The translations under genes were made by a program, and so were the position numbers. Below, one piece after another: positions 1 through 13,615 of a stretch of DNA of 64,000 bases. Source of the DNA: Tolypeutes matacus (Eukaryota; Chordata; Mammalia; Cingulata; Chlamyphoridae); contig JAKSZT010020895.1 in assembly GCA_026826555.1 (NCBI GenBank), positions 1,401,303 through 1,465,302 of the forward strand. The letters are read 5' to 3'. A model generated the notes under the pieces. It saw only the letters and a program-made list of their open reading frames with translations. It was not told where the DNA came from and did no database searches. Every line of letters begins with the position of its first letter. Positions within the stretch are counted from its first letter, which is position 1.

Positions 1-1340
1 GTTGGGCCACAAAGTAGGTCACAATAAATGTAAAAAGATCAAATTATACATAATGCTTTCTATAAATATAAGGCTATAAAAGCTGGACATCAACAACAGG
101 TAGAAAAAGGGGCAATTCACAAATACATGGAGATTAAACAACCACCTCTTAAATTATCGTTGTTTCTTTGAAAAGATTATATGAGAAATCAATAAATATC
201 TTGAGATTAATGAAAATTAGAACACAACACATCAATCTATGGGATGCAGGAAGAGCAGTGCTGAGAGGGAAATTTACAGCCTTCATTTCTTATCTTACAA
301 AAGAAGAAAGAGCTTAAATGAAAGACCTAACTACATAGCTGGAGGAACTATGAAAAGAAGAGCACTCTATGCCCAAAGGAAGGGAAATGAATGGAATAAA
401 GATCAGAGCAGAAATAAATGAAACTGAGAACAACCACAAAACAATAAAAAGAATTAACAAAACCAAAAGCTGGTTTTTTGAGAACATTAAAAAATTGACA
501 AAAACTTAGCTAGCATATTATCTAGCTACAGTTGGTAATAACAACAACAAAAAAAAGCATGATATGGGCATAATGATAAAAAGGTTGACAAAGGGAATTG
601 AATTGAGAATTCAGAAACAGAGCCTCACATCTATGGTCAAGCGATTTTTGACAAGGCTGTCAAAACTTGTCAGCTGGGTAAGAATAGCCTATTCAACAAA
701 TGGTTCTGGGAAAACTGGATATAAAAATATAAAAGAAAGAAAGAGGACCCTTTTCTCACACTTTACACAAAAATTAATTCAAAATGGATTAAGGAAATAA
801 ATTTAAAAACTAGAAACAAAACTCTTAGAAGAAAATGTAAGGAAACACCTTCAAGATCTTGTGCTTGGAGTTAGTTTATTAAAAATTACACAAAAATCAC
901 AAGCAACAAAAGGAATAAAAGATAAATGGGACAGCCTCAAAATTAAAAACTTTTGATCTTCAAAAGAATTTGATAAAGTAAAAAGGAAGCATACTAAATG
1001 GGGAAAAATCTTTGCAAACCATATATCTGTTAAGGGAATGATCTCTGCATTACATAAAGTGATCACACAATTTAATGAAAAATGACAAGCAAACCCATTT
1101 AAATTATGGTGAAAAAAGTTGAACAGATCTTTTTCTAGTGTGGTAATACAGATTGCCAAAAGACACATGAAAAGTTGTTCAACATCACTAGCTATTCAAA
1201 CAATGCAGATCAAAATGACAATGAGATATTATCTCATATCATAAAGAATAGACAGTATTGAACAAAATCTTCCAGTGCTGGAGAGGATGTGGAGAAATAG
1301 TAACACTACTTCACTGTGTTTTAAGGGACAGAAAATCAAA
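1..1340 (+). mobile_element. L1 ORF2 relic, internally deleted
   Basis: Degenerate LINE-1 second ORF read on the + strand. The first ~540 bases match the stretch between endonuclease and reverse transcriptase (short open piece at 239-421). From about 564 the reading jumps to the C-terminal third of ORF2 (open piece 564-800, then a segment reading DKWDSLKIK near 925), so most of the reverse transcriptase is missing. Many stops and frameshifts; no function is possible. The left end runs off the window. Poly-A tail and target duplication are not seen. The right boundary is placed where a second, more N-terminal ORF2 segment starts. Confidence 0.8.
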
Positions 1341-3539
1341 ATAGGCACAATGATATGGAAGTTAAACTACACACTCTTATTAAACAATCAGTGGGTCAAG
1401 AAGGAAATTGCAAAAGAAGTAACAACCATGAAATAAATGAAAATGAGAACACAACATATCAAAATCTGTGGGATGCGGCAAAAGCAGTTCAGAAAGGGAA
1501 ATTTATAGCCAGAAAGACCTATATTTTAAAAAAAGGAAGAGCTAAAATCAAAGACCTAATTGCACACATAGAGGAAATAGAAAAAGAACAACAAATTAAT
1601 CCCAAAGAAAGCAAAAAGAAGGAAATAACAAAGATTAGAGCCAAACTAAATGAAATTGAGAATTAAAAAATCACTAGAAAAATTTACCAAAATCAAAAGC
1701 TGGTTCATTGAGAAGATTAATTAAAATGACATACCCTTATCTAAATATACAAAGAAAATAAAGAGATGATACATATAAATATGATATAAAAGGAGAGAGT
1801 GCATATCAACACTGATCACACAGAAATAAAAAATATTATAAGAGGATATTTTGAAATATTATATGTCAACAAGATGGATAACGTAGATGAAATGGACAAA
1901 TGTCTAGAAACACACAAGCAACCTACATTGATCAAAGAGGAAATTATTGAACTCAACTGAACAATCACAAGCGAGGAAGTGTAATTAGTCATCAAAAATC
2001 TCCAATCCAAGAAAAGCCCAAGACTAGATAGATGGTTTCTTGGGTGAATTCTAGCAATCATTCCAGAAAGAACTAACAATAAACCTGCATAAACATTTCT
2101 AAAAATAGAAGTGAAGGAAAATTACTAACTCATTCTATGTTGGAAATATCATCCTAAAACCAAAGTGACATAAAGGCCCCACAAGAAAAGAAAACTACAG
2201 ACTACTAATGAATTTAGATGCTAAAATCAACAAAATACATGCTAATCATATTCAACAGGACATCAAATGAGTTATACACCTTGATCAAGTGCGTTTTACA
2301 ACTGTTCTGCAAGGATGGTTCAATGTAAGGAATCATTCAATATAATACAGCACTTTAACATATCAAAAGAAAAAAACTAAATATGATCTCTATTGATGCA
2401 GAAAAAGAATTTTACATAATGCTTCATCCTTTCTTGATAAAAACACTTGAAAAGATAGGAATAGTAGGAAACGTCCTCACCATGATAAAGGGCGTATATG
2501 AAAACCCACAACTAACATCATAATCAATGTGAAATGCTAAAGGCTTTCACTCTAAGATTTGGTACAATACAAGGATGCCCTCTGTAATCCCTCTTATTTA
2601 ACATTTTGTTAGAAGTTCTTGTCATGAAGTTATGCAAGAAAAAGAAGAAAAAAAATTTACAATTTGCAGATCACATTATCCTATATGTAGAAAGCCCTGA
2701 AAAACTACAGCAAATCTTCTAGAGCTGATAAATGAGTTAAGAAAAGTGACAGCATGTATGATCAACATGGAAATATCAGCAGCATTTCCGTACACTAATA
2801 ACAAGCAATCTAAGGAGGAAATCAAGAAAAAAATTCCATTTCCAATAACACTTAAAGGAAGAAACATCTAGGAATAAGTGTAGCTAAAGATGTAAATGAC
2901 TTGTACACAAAAAATGTCACAACATTGCTGAAGGAAATCAATGATGAACTAAATAAATAGAAGAATATTTCATGTTCATGGATTAGAAGAATAAACATCA
3001 TTAAGATAACTCTCCTACCAAAATTTATTTACAGATTTAATGCAATCCCAATAAAAATTACAACTTTTTTTTTTACCTAATAGGAAAAACTAATTATGAA
3101 ATTTATTTGGAAGGACAAGGGACCTGATATAGCCAAAAGCATATTGAAAAAGGAAAATGAAATTGGAGGAATCATACTACCTGACTTTAAAACATACTAC
3201 AAAACAATAGAGGTCAAAAGTGCATGGTATTGGCATAAGTGTAGATATACTGAGCAATGGAAATGAATTGAGAGTTCTGATATTGAACCTCCATAAACTG
3301 TCAACTGATATTTGACAAAGCCACCAAGCCCACTCAAATGGGACAGAAAGGCCTCTTCAAGAAGTGGAGCTGGCAGAACCGGATATCCATGTCCAAAACA
3401 ATGAGAGAGGATCATCATCTCATGACTTATACAAAAATTAACTCAAGATGGATCAAAGACCTAAATATAAAACTCCTAGAAGAGAATGTAGGGAAGTATC
3501 TATGAGTTCTTCTATTAGGAAAAGAATACATACACTTTA
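1341..3539 (+). mobile_element. L1 ORF2 relic (5' part), interrupted by LTR
   Basis: Second L1 copy. The open piece at 1355-1666 (103 aa) contains NENENTTYQNLWDAAKA, typical of the ORF2 linker after the endonuclease. The reading then passes through degenerate reverse transcriptase sequence to the C-terminal domain near 3540. Numerous stops and frameshifts. The element resumes after the LTR insertion at 4050 without loss of sequence. Because it starts in mid-ORF2 right after another L1 fragment, the copy is 5' truncated or the two were joined by deletion. Confidence 0.85.
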
Positions 3540-4049
3540 CATCCTGTGGCAGTTTGATGTAATTATGAATTCCAAAAATATAATTGAATCATGCTTGTAA
3601 ACTGATCTGTTAATCTGGGCATGATTAGGTTAGGATTAGGGTGTTGAGCCCCACCCCTTGTTGGGTGGGGAATTGAATATAAAAGGCAAGGCAAAGGACA
3701 GTTGAAGCAGTCTTTTGAAAAGCAGTTTTGATGTTGGAAAGAAGGCCCCAGGAGAAGAGAAGCAAGCTGTTCACCTGATCGTCTACAGCTGACCTTGTGG
3801 AAGAAACAGGAGCTAAGCCCAGAGAGAAACGCAGCCCCGGGAAGAGAGGAACCCCAGAAGCCTGGGCCCTGGCAAATGCCAGCAGCTATCTTGCTCTAAC
3901 ACGTGGCAATGGACTGTGGTGAGAGAAGAAACTTAACACTTTATGGCCTGGTATCTGTAGACTTCTACCCCAAATAAATACCCTTTATAAAAACCAACCC
4001 ATTTTTGGTATTTCACATTAGCACCCCTTTGGCTGAATAATACACATCC
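3540..4049 (+). mobile_element. Solo LTR with 5-bp target site duplication
   Basis: A 500-bp element at 3545-4044 starts TGTGGCAG and ends AATACA, with the retroviral TG...CA termini, and sits between identical 5-bp copies of CATCC (3540-3544 and 4045-4049). It carries AATAAA near its 3' end, at about 3974. L1 ORF2 reads straight across once the LTR and one CATCC are removed. A 5-bp duplication with TG/CA ends fits a class III (ERVL/MaLR-like) LTR. No internal retroviral genes flank it, so it is a solo LTR. Related copies lie at 43293-43915 and 49441-50105. I do not assign a database family name. Confidence 0.85.
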
Positions 4050-5660
4050 AAAGTGAGGAATTAAAGGAAAAATAGATAAATGGGACCTCTGCAAAATTAA
4101 AACATTTGCACTTCAAAGGAGGTTTTTAAGAAAGTGAAAAGGCAACCTACTCACTGGGAACAAATATTTAAACCACATATCCAACACAGGCCTAATATCC
4201 AGCATATATAAAGAAATCCCACATCTCAAAAATAAAATGAAAACAACCTATTTTTAAAATGAGTAAGAGATTTAAATAGACGCTTTTACAAAGAGAAAAT
4301 ACAAATGGCTAAATAGCACATGAAAAGATGTTCAGCATCACTAACAATTAGGGTATTAGAAATCAAAACTATGCCAAGATATATTACACCTATTAGACTG
4401 ATGGCTATAAAAAAACAGAACTACAAGTGTTGGAGAGGATATGGGGATAAGGGTAAACTCATTCACTGCTGGTGGGAATGTAGAATGGTGTAGTCATTGT
4501 GGAAGATGTATTGGCAATTCCTCAAGAAGATAACGATAGACTTGCCATATGATCCAGGAATCCTACAGCTGAGTATAAACACAGAATAATTGAAAACAGG
4601 GACATGAATAGATTATTTGCACACAAATGCTTATAGTGGCATTAGTCACTCTTGCCGGAAATTGGAAGCAACTCATGTGTCCATGAATAGATGAACAGAT
4701 AAGCAAAATGTGGTACATACACAAAGTAGAATATTACTCATTTGTAAGAAGTAAAGAAGAATTGAAATATGTGACAACATGGATGAATCTTGAAGACCTT
4801 ATGTTGAGTGAAGTAAGCCTGCCACTAAAGGGCAAATATTGAATGACCTCACTTATATGAACTAAGCATATTGAGCAGACTCACAGAGAGAGTCTGGAAG
4901 ATAGGTTATCAGGAGACAAAAAGGTAGTAGAATGTGGGGAGACAATGCTCAATATGAACAAAAGCCATAATAAGGTAGAAGGCAGGGGTTTGACAGTGTG
5001 TGGCTGTGATGGTGGTACAGGGAGGTAAGTGAGGTTGATGGAGCTTAATTGTGAGGGTGAGGAGGGTAGTGCTTTGGCTTGGACTGTCCATGGTAGATGG
5101 GGAGGGCTGGAGGAAGAAACAGGTGGACTCTGGGTATTTGTTGATCTGTGCTTGAAACTACAATGGTGAGAATGTTCTTTTGGCCAATATGGAAAGGAAG
5201 GATCATTACTGCAGGGCAACAGTGATGGGGTATATGTGGGATAAGGTGCATCTAGGGCATACTTTTATGGAATATGAATGTGTTCATCTTTTCTTATGGT
5301 GTCAACTCAGTGGGTGGAAACCCACACAATAAACAAGAAAACATTAAAGTCCTGTCCTGGAGAGTCCTGCTACATTCTCAAAAAGAGGGATAAGAATCTC
5401 TCAAGGATATAGGCAGTGCATAATAAAAGAAAGCATATCATAATGTCACACCCTCATTATTAATGCAAGTAATTATGAACCTTATTCTTCTAAAATTGAA
5501 AATTAATGGTTACCATAGGTTCTGAGGGGAGGTGACAGAAAGAATGGGTATAATATAGGGTATTTTGAGGGCATTGGAATTGTTCTCCATGATATAATAT
5601 TGACAGATACAGACCATTATACATTTTGTCAGAATATGTAAGTGTACAGTTTTTTCTTTC
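4050..5660 (+). mobile_element. L1 ORF2 C-terminus and short-type 3'UTR
   Basis: Continuation of the L1 copy that begins at 1341. ORF2 C-terminal sequence runs to about 4870. A G-rich 3'UTR follows from about 4880 to 5660. The 3'UTR matches the one at 12480-13260 (shared blocks include GAATATGAATGTGTTCATCT near 5272 and CATTTTGTCAGAATATGT near 5622). The apparent minus-strand open frames here are shadows of the G-rich UTR. The tail fades out without a clear poly-A. Confidence 0.8.
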
Positions 5661-6552
5661 ATGTTCCATTAATTACTGTTATGCACATATATATTAAGCA
5701 TATATTATATTTACATCATATCATTTTGTATTGTCCATCATTTAGTTAACATTCAATGTTATTTTCAGATTCACCCCAGTCATTATAATTTAGTCTAATA
5801 TTGCATAAAAAATAGAATCTGAATCATATTAGACAAATTACAGCAACAGCTTTTACTTCACATATTTTTATAAGTATTGGTTTGGAGAAAAGTTTCACAT
5901 TCTTCCTACTAATTGTTACAAAATTCTGCATGCAACATAACCAGATCACTTCACAATCTTACATTATCTTAATTATTTTTCAATAAAAAGTAATTAGGCA
6001 ATATTCTGAATAGCACGGGAAAGCATGTTTTGTTAATGGTTTTTCTCCTTTCTGATATTTCTCATGTGAACACTAGCTGAATATTTATACAATTTGATTT
6101 TAGGCTTGTCTTTTCTTCAGTATAAAAACATTCATGCTGATGATTAAATTTGAAATCACTAAAGACTTTTCTCCGTTCATTACACTGAGATGTAAGTAAG
6201 TATTTTTCATACTTATTCATGGAATATTTATTCCAGCAAAAAAAAAAAATCTGCTGTTCCTCTAAAGTTTTCTGCTCCATTTAAAGATTTTCCTTTCTGA
6301 TTTTCTCTTGTAGAAGTTATTACTAACCTGTGTTTATCTTCTGTGCACTTAGGCTGAAGCTCAGCATAAAAGTGCTCCAGGTCAATATAGACATAGAGTT
6401 CTTCCAAGTGTAATTCATTCATACCTAAATTACAAATTAAGGCATTTATCATAGATTACACTGACATAGAATTATAATCTTGTGTAGGTTTTCTCAGTTG
6501 TTTAAACAATAGTCTATAGATGAAGACTATTCCATATTCATAACATTTATAT
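5661..6552. other. No recognisable gene
   Basis: AT-rich sequence between the L1 3'UTR and the zinc-finger remnant. The minus-strand open frames at 6062-6452 show no zinc-finger spacing. They may be decayed downstream sequence of the zinc-finger transcript, but nothing supports a function. Confidence 0.4.
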
Positions 6553-8004
<1,452 letters not shown>

Positions 8005-8022
8005 TGCCTGAAATGATTGGGG
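8005..8022. repeat. Target site duplication, left copy of 18 bp
   Basis: TGCCTGAAATGATTGGGG here recurs exactly at 15214-15231. The copies bracket L1 sequence that begins abruptly in ORF1 at 8023 and ends in an L1 3' tail at 15213, as expected of a target-primed insertion. Confidence 0.85.
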
Positions 8023-8224
8023 ATCACGTAGGCTAGAAAGCAATTATATGACATATTTAAGGTGCTAAAAGAAAATTAAAAACTGCCAACCAATAAATCT
8101 GTATCAGCAAAGCTAGCTTTCAAAATTGAGGGAGAATTCAAAATATTCACAGATAAACAGAAATTAAGAGAGTTTGTGAACAAGAGATCTGACCTTCAAG
8201 GAATATTAAAATGAGTGCTACAAA

Positions 8225-8255
<31 letters not shown>

Positions 8256-9428
8256 CAGGAGAGAAATCATTGGTGGAGAGTGGAGAAAGGAAAACTATTA
8301 GTAACAATAACAAAAAGGATAAAGGGATAAATAAAAACAAAATATGACATATATAAATCTAATGAAAAAATGACTAATGCAAGTACTGTCTTGACAGTAA
8401 TAACATCAAATTTTAATGGATGAAACTCTCCAATAAAAAACATAATTTGGAAGAAAGAATAAGGAAATGTGACCCAACTCTATTTTCTCCACAAGAAACT
8501 AATCTTAGATCCAGGTACTCAAGGAATTTACAAGTGAAAATTTTGAAAATGATTTTACATGCAAAAAATGACCAGGAAAGGGTAGGAGTAGCTATACTAA
8601 TGTAAGACAAAATATACTTAAAATAGAAAACTATTGTAAGGCACAAAGAAGGAGACTATATATTAATAAAAGGGTAATGTATCAACAAGAAGAACAATCA
8701 TAAATATTTATACAACTAACCAAAATACATGGGACAAACAATGGAAAACCTAAGAAGAGAAATAGATGCCTCTACAATTATAGTGATGGACACTCATACA
8801 ACATTATCAACATTATACAGAACTTCTTGAAATGGGTTAATAAAGAATCAGAGACCTTGAAAATTACATATGAGGATTGGACCTAAGAGACATATTCAGA
8901 ACATTACATCCAAGTATAAGATGCACATCCTTCTCGAAAGCACATGGATTATTCTCCAGGATAGATCACAAGCTAGGACACAGAAAATATCTCAATGAAT
9001 TTAGAAAGATTGAAATTATATGGAATAATTTCTCTGACCACAATGGAATGAAGCTGGAAATCAGTAAGGGGCAGAGAAGCAGATTAGACAAAAAGATATG
9101 GAAATTAAACAACTCATTCTTAAACAATCAGTGGGAGTGGGTCAGGGAGGAAATTGCAAAAGAAATGAGTAATTACCTTGAAATGAATGAAAATGAGAAC
9201 ACAGCCTATGAAAATCAATGTGATTCAGCTAATGAAGTGTGGAGGGGGGAATTTAAAGCCATAAATACCTATATTAAAAAAGAAGAAAGAGCTAAAATCA
9301 GAGACCTAAATGCAACTATCGAGGAACTAGTAAAAGAAGAACAAACTAAACCTGAAGGAAGCAGAAGGAAATCTATACCAAAGATTATGGCAGAGCTAAA
9401 TGAAATTGTGAATAAATAAAATCACTAT
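8023..9428 (+). mobile_element. L1: ORF1 C-terminus and ORF2 endonuclease
   Basis: Left part of the large L1 spanning 8023-15213. ORF1 C-terminal domain sequence (AKLAFKIEGEFKIFTDKQ near 8115-8170) is followed by a poly-A-rich spacer and then ORF2. The best piece is an open frame at 8877-9419 (180 aa) that covers the end of the endonuclease (HGLFSRIDHKLGHRKYLNEF) and the following linker (NENENTAYENQCDSANEV). The endonuclease start, near 8400-8870, is interrupted by stops. The 5' truncation point at 8023 abuts the direct repeat. Confidence 0.9.
8227..8255 (+). repeat. Poly(A) run of about 29 bases
   Basis: An uninterrupted A run in the spacer between L1 ORF1 and ORF2. It is not a 3' tail, since L1 sequence continues in order on both sides. 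Probably an expansion of the A-rich inter-ORF region. Confidence 0.9.
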
Positions 9429-9796
9429 AAAAATTAACAAAACCTGCCCTGAGTTGGCCGGTTCCTTTCCTTCCCGTGGGTCTGGGGCAGAATTTGCCAT
9501 GGCCAGCCTGGGGGATGGGGAGACCCACAGAGAGGAGGGATCCAGTGGGACCGGGGGCTGGAGAGGGTGCCAGGCAGGGCTGTCCTGGCAGAGGAGCAGC
9601 GGGTACCCCCCGCCCTGCTCCCTGGAGTGGGTGTGGCCCCGAGAAGGAGGCTGAGCAGTGAAGAGCCCTGGGATGCAGGAGGGCAGGCTGGGAACCCCAG
9701 CTGAGACCTCCCAGAGAGGAGCCTGGTTGGGGAACTCTGGTCTCTCCCAGAATAAAAGCAAGTTTTCTACGTGAAAAAAAAAAAATTAACAAAACC
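9429..9796 (+). pseudogene. Retrocopied 3' mRNA end, GC-rich, with TSD
   Basis: A 330-bp GC-rich island sits in AT-rich L1 sequence. It starts at 9445, has AATAAA at 9751-9756, and ends in a short A tail from 9774. It lies between perfect 16-bp duplications AAAAATTAACAAAACC (9429-9444 and 9781-9796). ORF2 is continuous once it is removed. These are the marks of L1-mediated retrotransposition of a polyadenylated transcript, 5' truncated. Both strands have open frames up to 137 aa, as expected of GC-rich sequence, and no recognisable domain. The parent transcript is not identified. The perfect duplication implies that it is younger than the host L1. Confidence 0.85.
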
Positions 9797-12480
9797 AAAA
9801 GTTGATTCTTTGAAATAATTAATCAAATTAAGAAATCTTTAGCTAGACTAACAAATAAAAAAAAGAGTGAAGATTCAAATACAGAAAAAAGAAGTGAGGG
9901 GATATCACCACTGATCCCATAGAAATAAAGTTTATCATAAGAGGAAACTTTGAAAAATTGAATGCCAACAAGATGGATAATTTATATGAAATGGAAAAAT
10001 TTCTAGAAACACAAGGAATCTATATTAATAAAAGAAGAAATTGATGAACTCAACAGGCCAATCACAAGCAAAGAGATTGGATTAGTCATGAACAACATCC
10101 CGACCCCAAACAAAAACCCAGGACAAGATGGCTTCAAGATGAATTCTACCAATCATACTGGAAAGAATTCACACTAGTCCTGCTTAACTTCTTCTAAATA
10201 ACAGAAGTGGTGGGAAAAGAACCCAACTTATTCTATTATGCAAACATCACCCTAATACCAAAGCCGTATAAAGATGCCAAAAGAAAAGGAAACTACAGAC
10301 AAATCCCGCCATTGAAGCTGGATAGTAAAGTACTCAACAAAATACTTGCTAATCATTTTCAACAACACATCAAATGAATTATGCACCCTGACCAAGTGGG
10401 TTTTATCCCTGGTATGCAAGGATGTTTCAACATAAGAAAATAAATCCACGTAATACAACACATTAAGAGTTCCAAATGAAAAAAATTCACATGATCATCT
10501 CTATTGCTGCAGAAATAAACATTTGACCAGATACAACATTCTTTCTTGATAAAAATACTTTGAAAGGAATAGAATGAAACTTCCTCAACATGATAAAGGT
10601 TATATATGAAAAAACCTATAGCTAACATTACTCAATGATTATATGCTAAAGGCTTTCCATCCAAGATCTAGAAAAAGACAAGGTTACTTATTGTCACTGC
10701 TCTTATTTAACATTGTGTTAGAAGTCCTAGCTTGAGCAATTAGACAAGAAAATGAAATAAAATACATTGAAATTGGAAAAGAAGAAGTAAATTTTACTAT
10801 CTGCAGATGACATGATCCTATATGTAGAAAACACAAAAAATCTACAACAAAGTTTTTAGAGTTGATATACAAGTTCAGTAAAAAGACATGATATAAAATA
10901 AAAAAAAAAACTAGTAGCATTTCTGTACACTGATAATGAGCAATCTGAGGAGTATATCAAGAAAAAAATTCCGTTACAATAGCACTAAAAGAATCAAATA
11001 TTTAGGAACAAACTTAATTAAAGATGTAAAGGACTTGTACACTGAAAACTGCACAACATTGTTACAAGAAAGTAAAGACTGTTTCATGGACTGAAACATT
11101 AAATATCTTTAAGATGACTGTCCTACCCAAATTGATTTACAGATAAGCACAATCTCAGTAAAAATGACAAAAGCATTTTTTACTGAATTGGAAAAGCCAA
11201 TTATGAAATTTATTTGGAAGGGCAAGGGGACCTGAATAGTCAAAAACATATTGAAAAAGAAAAACAAAATTGGAGGATCAGTCTACCTGAATCTAAAGAA
11301 CAGTACAAAGCTACAATGGTCAAAACTGCATGGTATTTGCACAATGATAGACATACTGACCAATGGGACTGATTTGAGACTTGTGATATAGATCCTTACA
11401 TATATGGTCAACTGATATTCCACAAGGCCACCAAACCCATTCACTTGGGGACAGAATGGCCTCTTCAACAATTGTTGCTGGGAGAACTGGATATGCATAT
11501 CTAAAGAATGAGAGAATCACCATCTCCTGCTCTATACAAAATTAATTCAAGCTTGACCAAAGACCTGAATGTAAGAGTTAATATCATAAAACTCCCAAGA
11601 GATAGTGTAGGGAAGCATCTACAAATCATGTAGTAGGAAATGTTATAAACTTTACACCTAAAATGCAAGTAATGAAAAAAACCCACATAAATGGGTCTTG
11701 TAAAATTAAAACTTTTGTGTTTCAAAGGATTCTGTAAAGAAAGTGCAAAGAGAGCTTACTCAATTGGAGAAATATTTGTGAACCACTAATCTGATAAGGA
11801 CTAATATCCAGCATTAGTAAAGAAATTCTATATCTTGAAAATAAAAAGATAAACACTCTATTTCAAAAATGGCAAGAGATTTGAACGACACTTTTCAAAA
11901 GAGGAAATAAAATTGGCTTAAAAGCTTATGAACAGATGTTCCACATCACTCACTATTAGAGAAATGCAACCAACACTACAATGAGATCAAATTATTCCTA
12001 TTAGACTTTAGACTTGCAGCTATTAAAAAAATAGAGAACTGCAATATTGGAGGGGATGTGGAGGTAAGGGACTCTTCATCCACTGCAGTTCAGTATTTAG
12101 AATGGGACAACCATTGTGGATTACTGTTTGGCAATTCCTAGGGAGCTAACTATAGAATTGTCATATTATCCAGCAATCCCACTACTAGGAATATACCTAG
12201 AAGAATTGAAAGCAGTGACACAAGCAGATATATGTATGCCAAAGTTCATAGTGGCATTATTCACTATTGCCAAATTTGGAAGCTACTCAAGTGTCCATCA
12301 ACAGATGAATGGAGGAGCAAAATGTGATCTATACATACAATGGGATATTACTCAGCTGTAGGAAGGAATGCATAATTGACACACATGATAACATGGATGA
12401 ATCTTGAAAACCTGATGTTGAGTGAAGTAAGCCAGTCACTGAAGGACAAATATTGCTTGATCTCACTGATATGACTCAAG
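9797..12480 (+). mobile_element. L1 ORF2: reverse transcriptase and C-terminus
   Basis: Continuation of the 8023-15213 L1 after the retrocopy. The translation is broken by stops and shifts, but the order matches ORF2: linker, reverse transcriptase (degenerate stretch over 9900-10900), then the C-terminal region, with the open piece at 12116-12361 (81 aa) including LSYYPAIPLLGIYLEE. ORF2 ends near 12480. This copy cannot encode an active enzyme. Confidence 0.9.
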
Positions 12481-13615
12481 CATATTGAACAGACTCATGG
12501 AGTTAGAGTTGGGAAGATAGATTATCAGCAGAGAAAGGGAGTCAAGTGTTGTAAGTTGATGCTCAATATGGTCAAAACACATGATAATGAGGAGGGAGGT
12601 GGTTTGGCAGTGGATGAGGGAAATAGTGGTTGAAGGAACTGGAATGTAAGGTTGACCAGGGTGAGGGAGTTGGGTTGGACTATCCAAGAAACTCAGGGGA
12701 GAGCTGGAGGAAGGAACAGGTGAGCTCTGGGCTCTGGGTTTTGTAAGTCTATTGTTGACAATACAATGGTGGGAATATTCTCTTGGTAAATATGTAGGGG
12801 AGATTTACTGGTGCAGAGCATTGATAATGGAAGGGTATGTGGGAAAGGATGCACTTGCAGCATGCTTCTATGGAATATGAATGTGTTCATCTTATCATAG
12901 GGTGTCATCTCAGTGGGTGGAGACCCACACAATAAGTAAGAAAATATTAAACTCCCATCCAGGGATGTCCAGCTACATTCTCAAATAGATGGGCAAGAAT
13001 CTCAAGTACATAGGCAGTGCTTAATAAAAGAAACAGACCAGTTTGTAAAGCCTTCAATATTAATGCATGTAACTCTGAACCTTATTCTTCAATAATTTAA
13101 ACTTAGTGGTTGCCATACTTTCTGATGGAAAGGAGAGGAAAAAATGATTGGAATATATGGTATTTTGGGGACATTGGAATTGTTCTGCATGATCTTGCAT
13201 TAATAGATACGGGTCATTATACATTTTGTCAGAATCTATAAAATTATACAGTATAAAATGTATACCATAATGAAAACCATTGCCATGGTTAGTAGCAATG
13301 CTTTGATATTTGTTCATAAATTTTATCAAATTTACCATACTCTTGTAAGATGTTGTAGATATGGGAGGATACAGAGGGAGCAGGGTATATGGGATTCTCC
13401 TATATAATCTATGAGACTCTTTCAACCTAAAACTTCTTGGAAAAGAAAGCAAGAAAAAATAAAACACTGGGGTAACATGCAGAAGAAATTGTCTGTATAC
13501 CTAAAAGATTATAGAGATTAAGGCGATGAACAGCACAGTGCAATTTTTAAAATTTTTACATTAATATTATTTTAATTTATTTTATTTCTTTATTAATTCT
13601 TGGCTTTGATTTTGG
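12481..13615 (+). mobile_element. L1 3'UTR, first module (short type)
   Basis: G-rich sequence following ORF2, collinear with 4880-5660. It lacks the ~830-bp block present in the next module: sequence equivalent to 13930 continues directly into sequence equivalent to 14800. Minus-strand open frames here are antisense shadows. At 13540-13615 the sequence becomes AT-rich before the next module starts. Confidence 0.8.

Noticed and set aside
4881..5251. Three overlapping proline/serine-rich minus-strand ORFs
   Set aside because: Antisense of the G-rich L1 3'UTR. The same shadow appears at 12463-12932.
9385..9798. 137-aa and 121-aa minus-strand proline-rich ORFs
   Set aside because: Antisense readings of a GC-rich retrocopied mRNA end. 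Overlapping long frames on both strands reflect composition and not coding.
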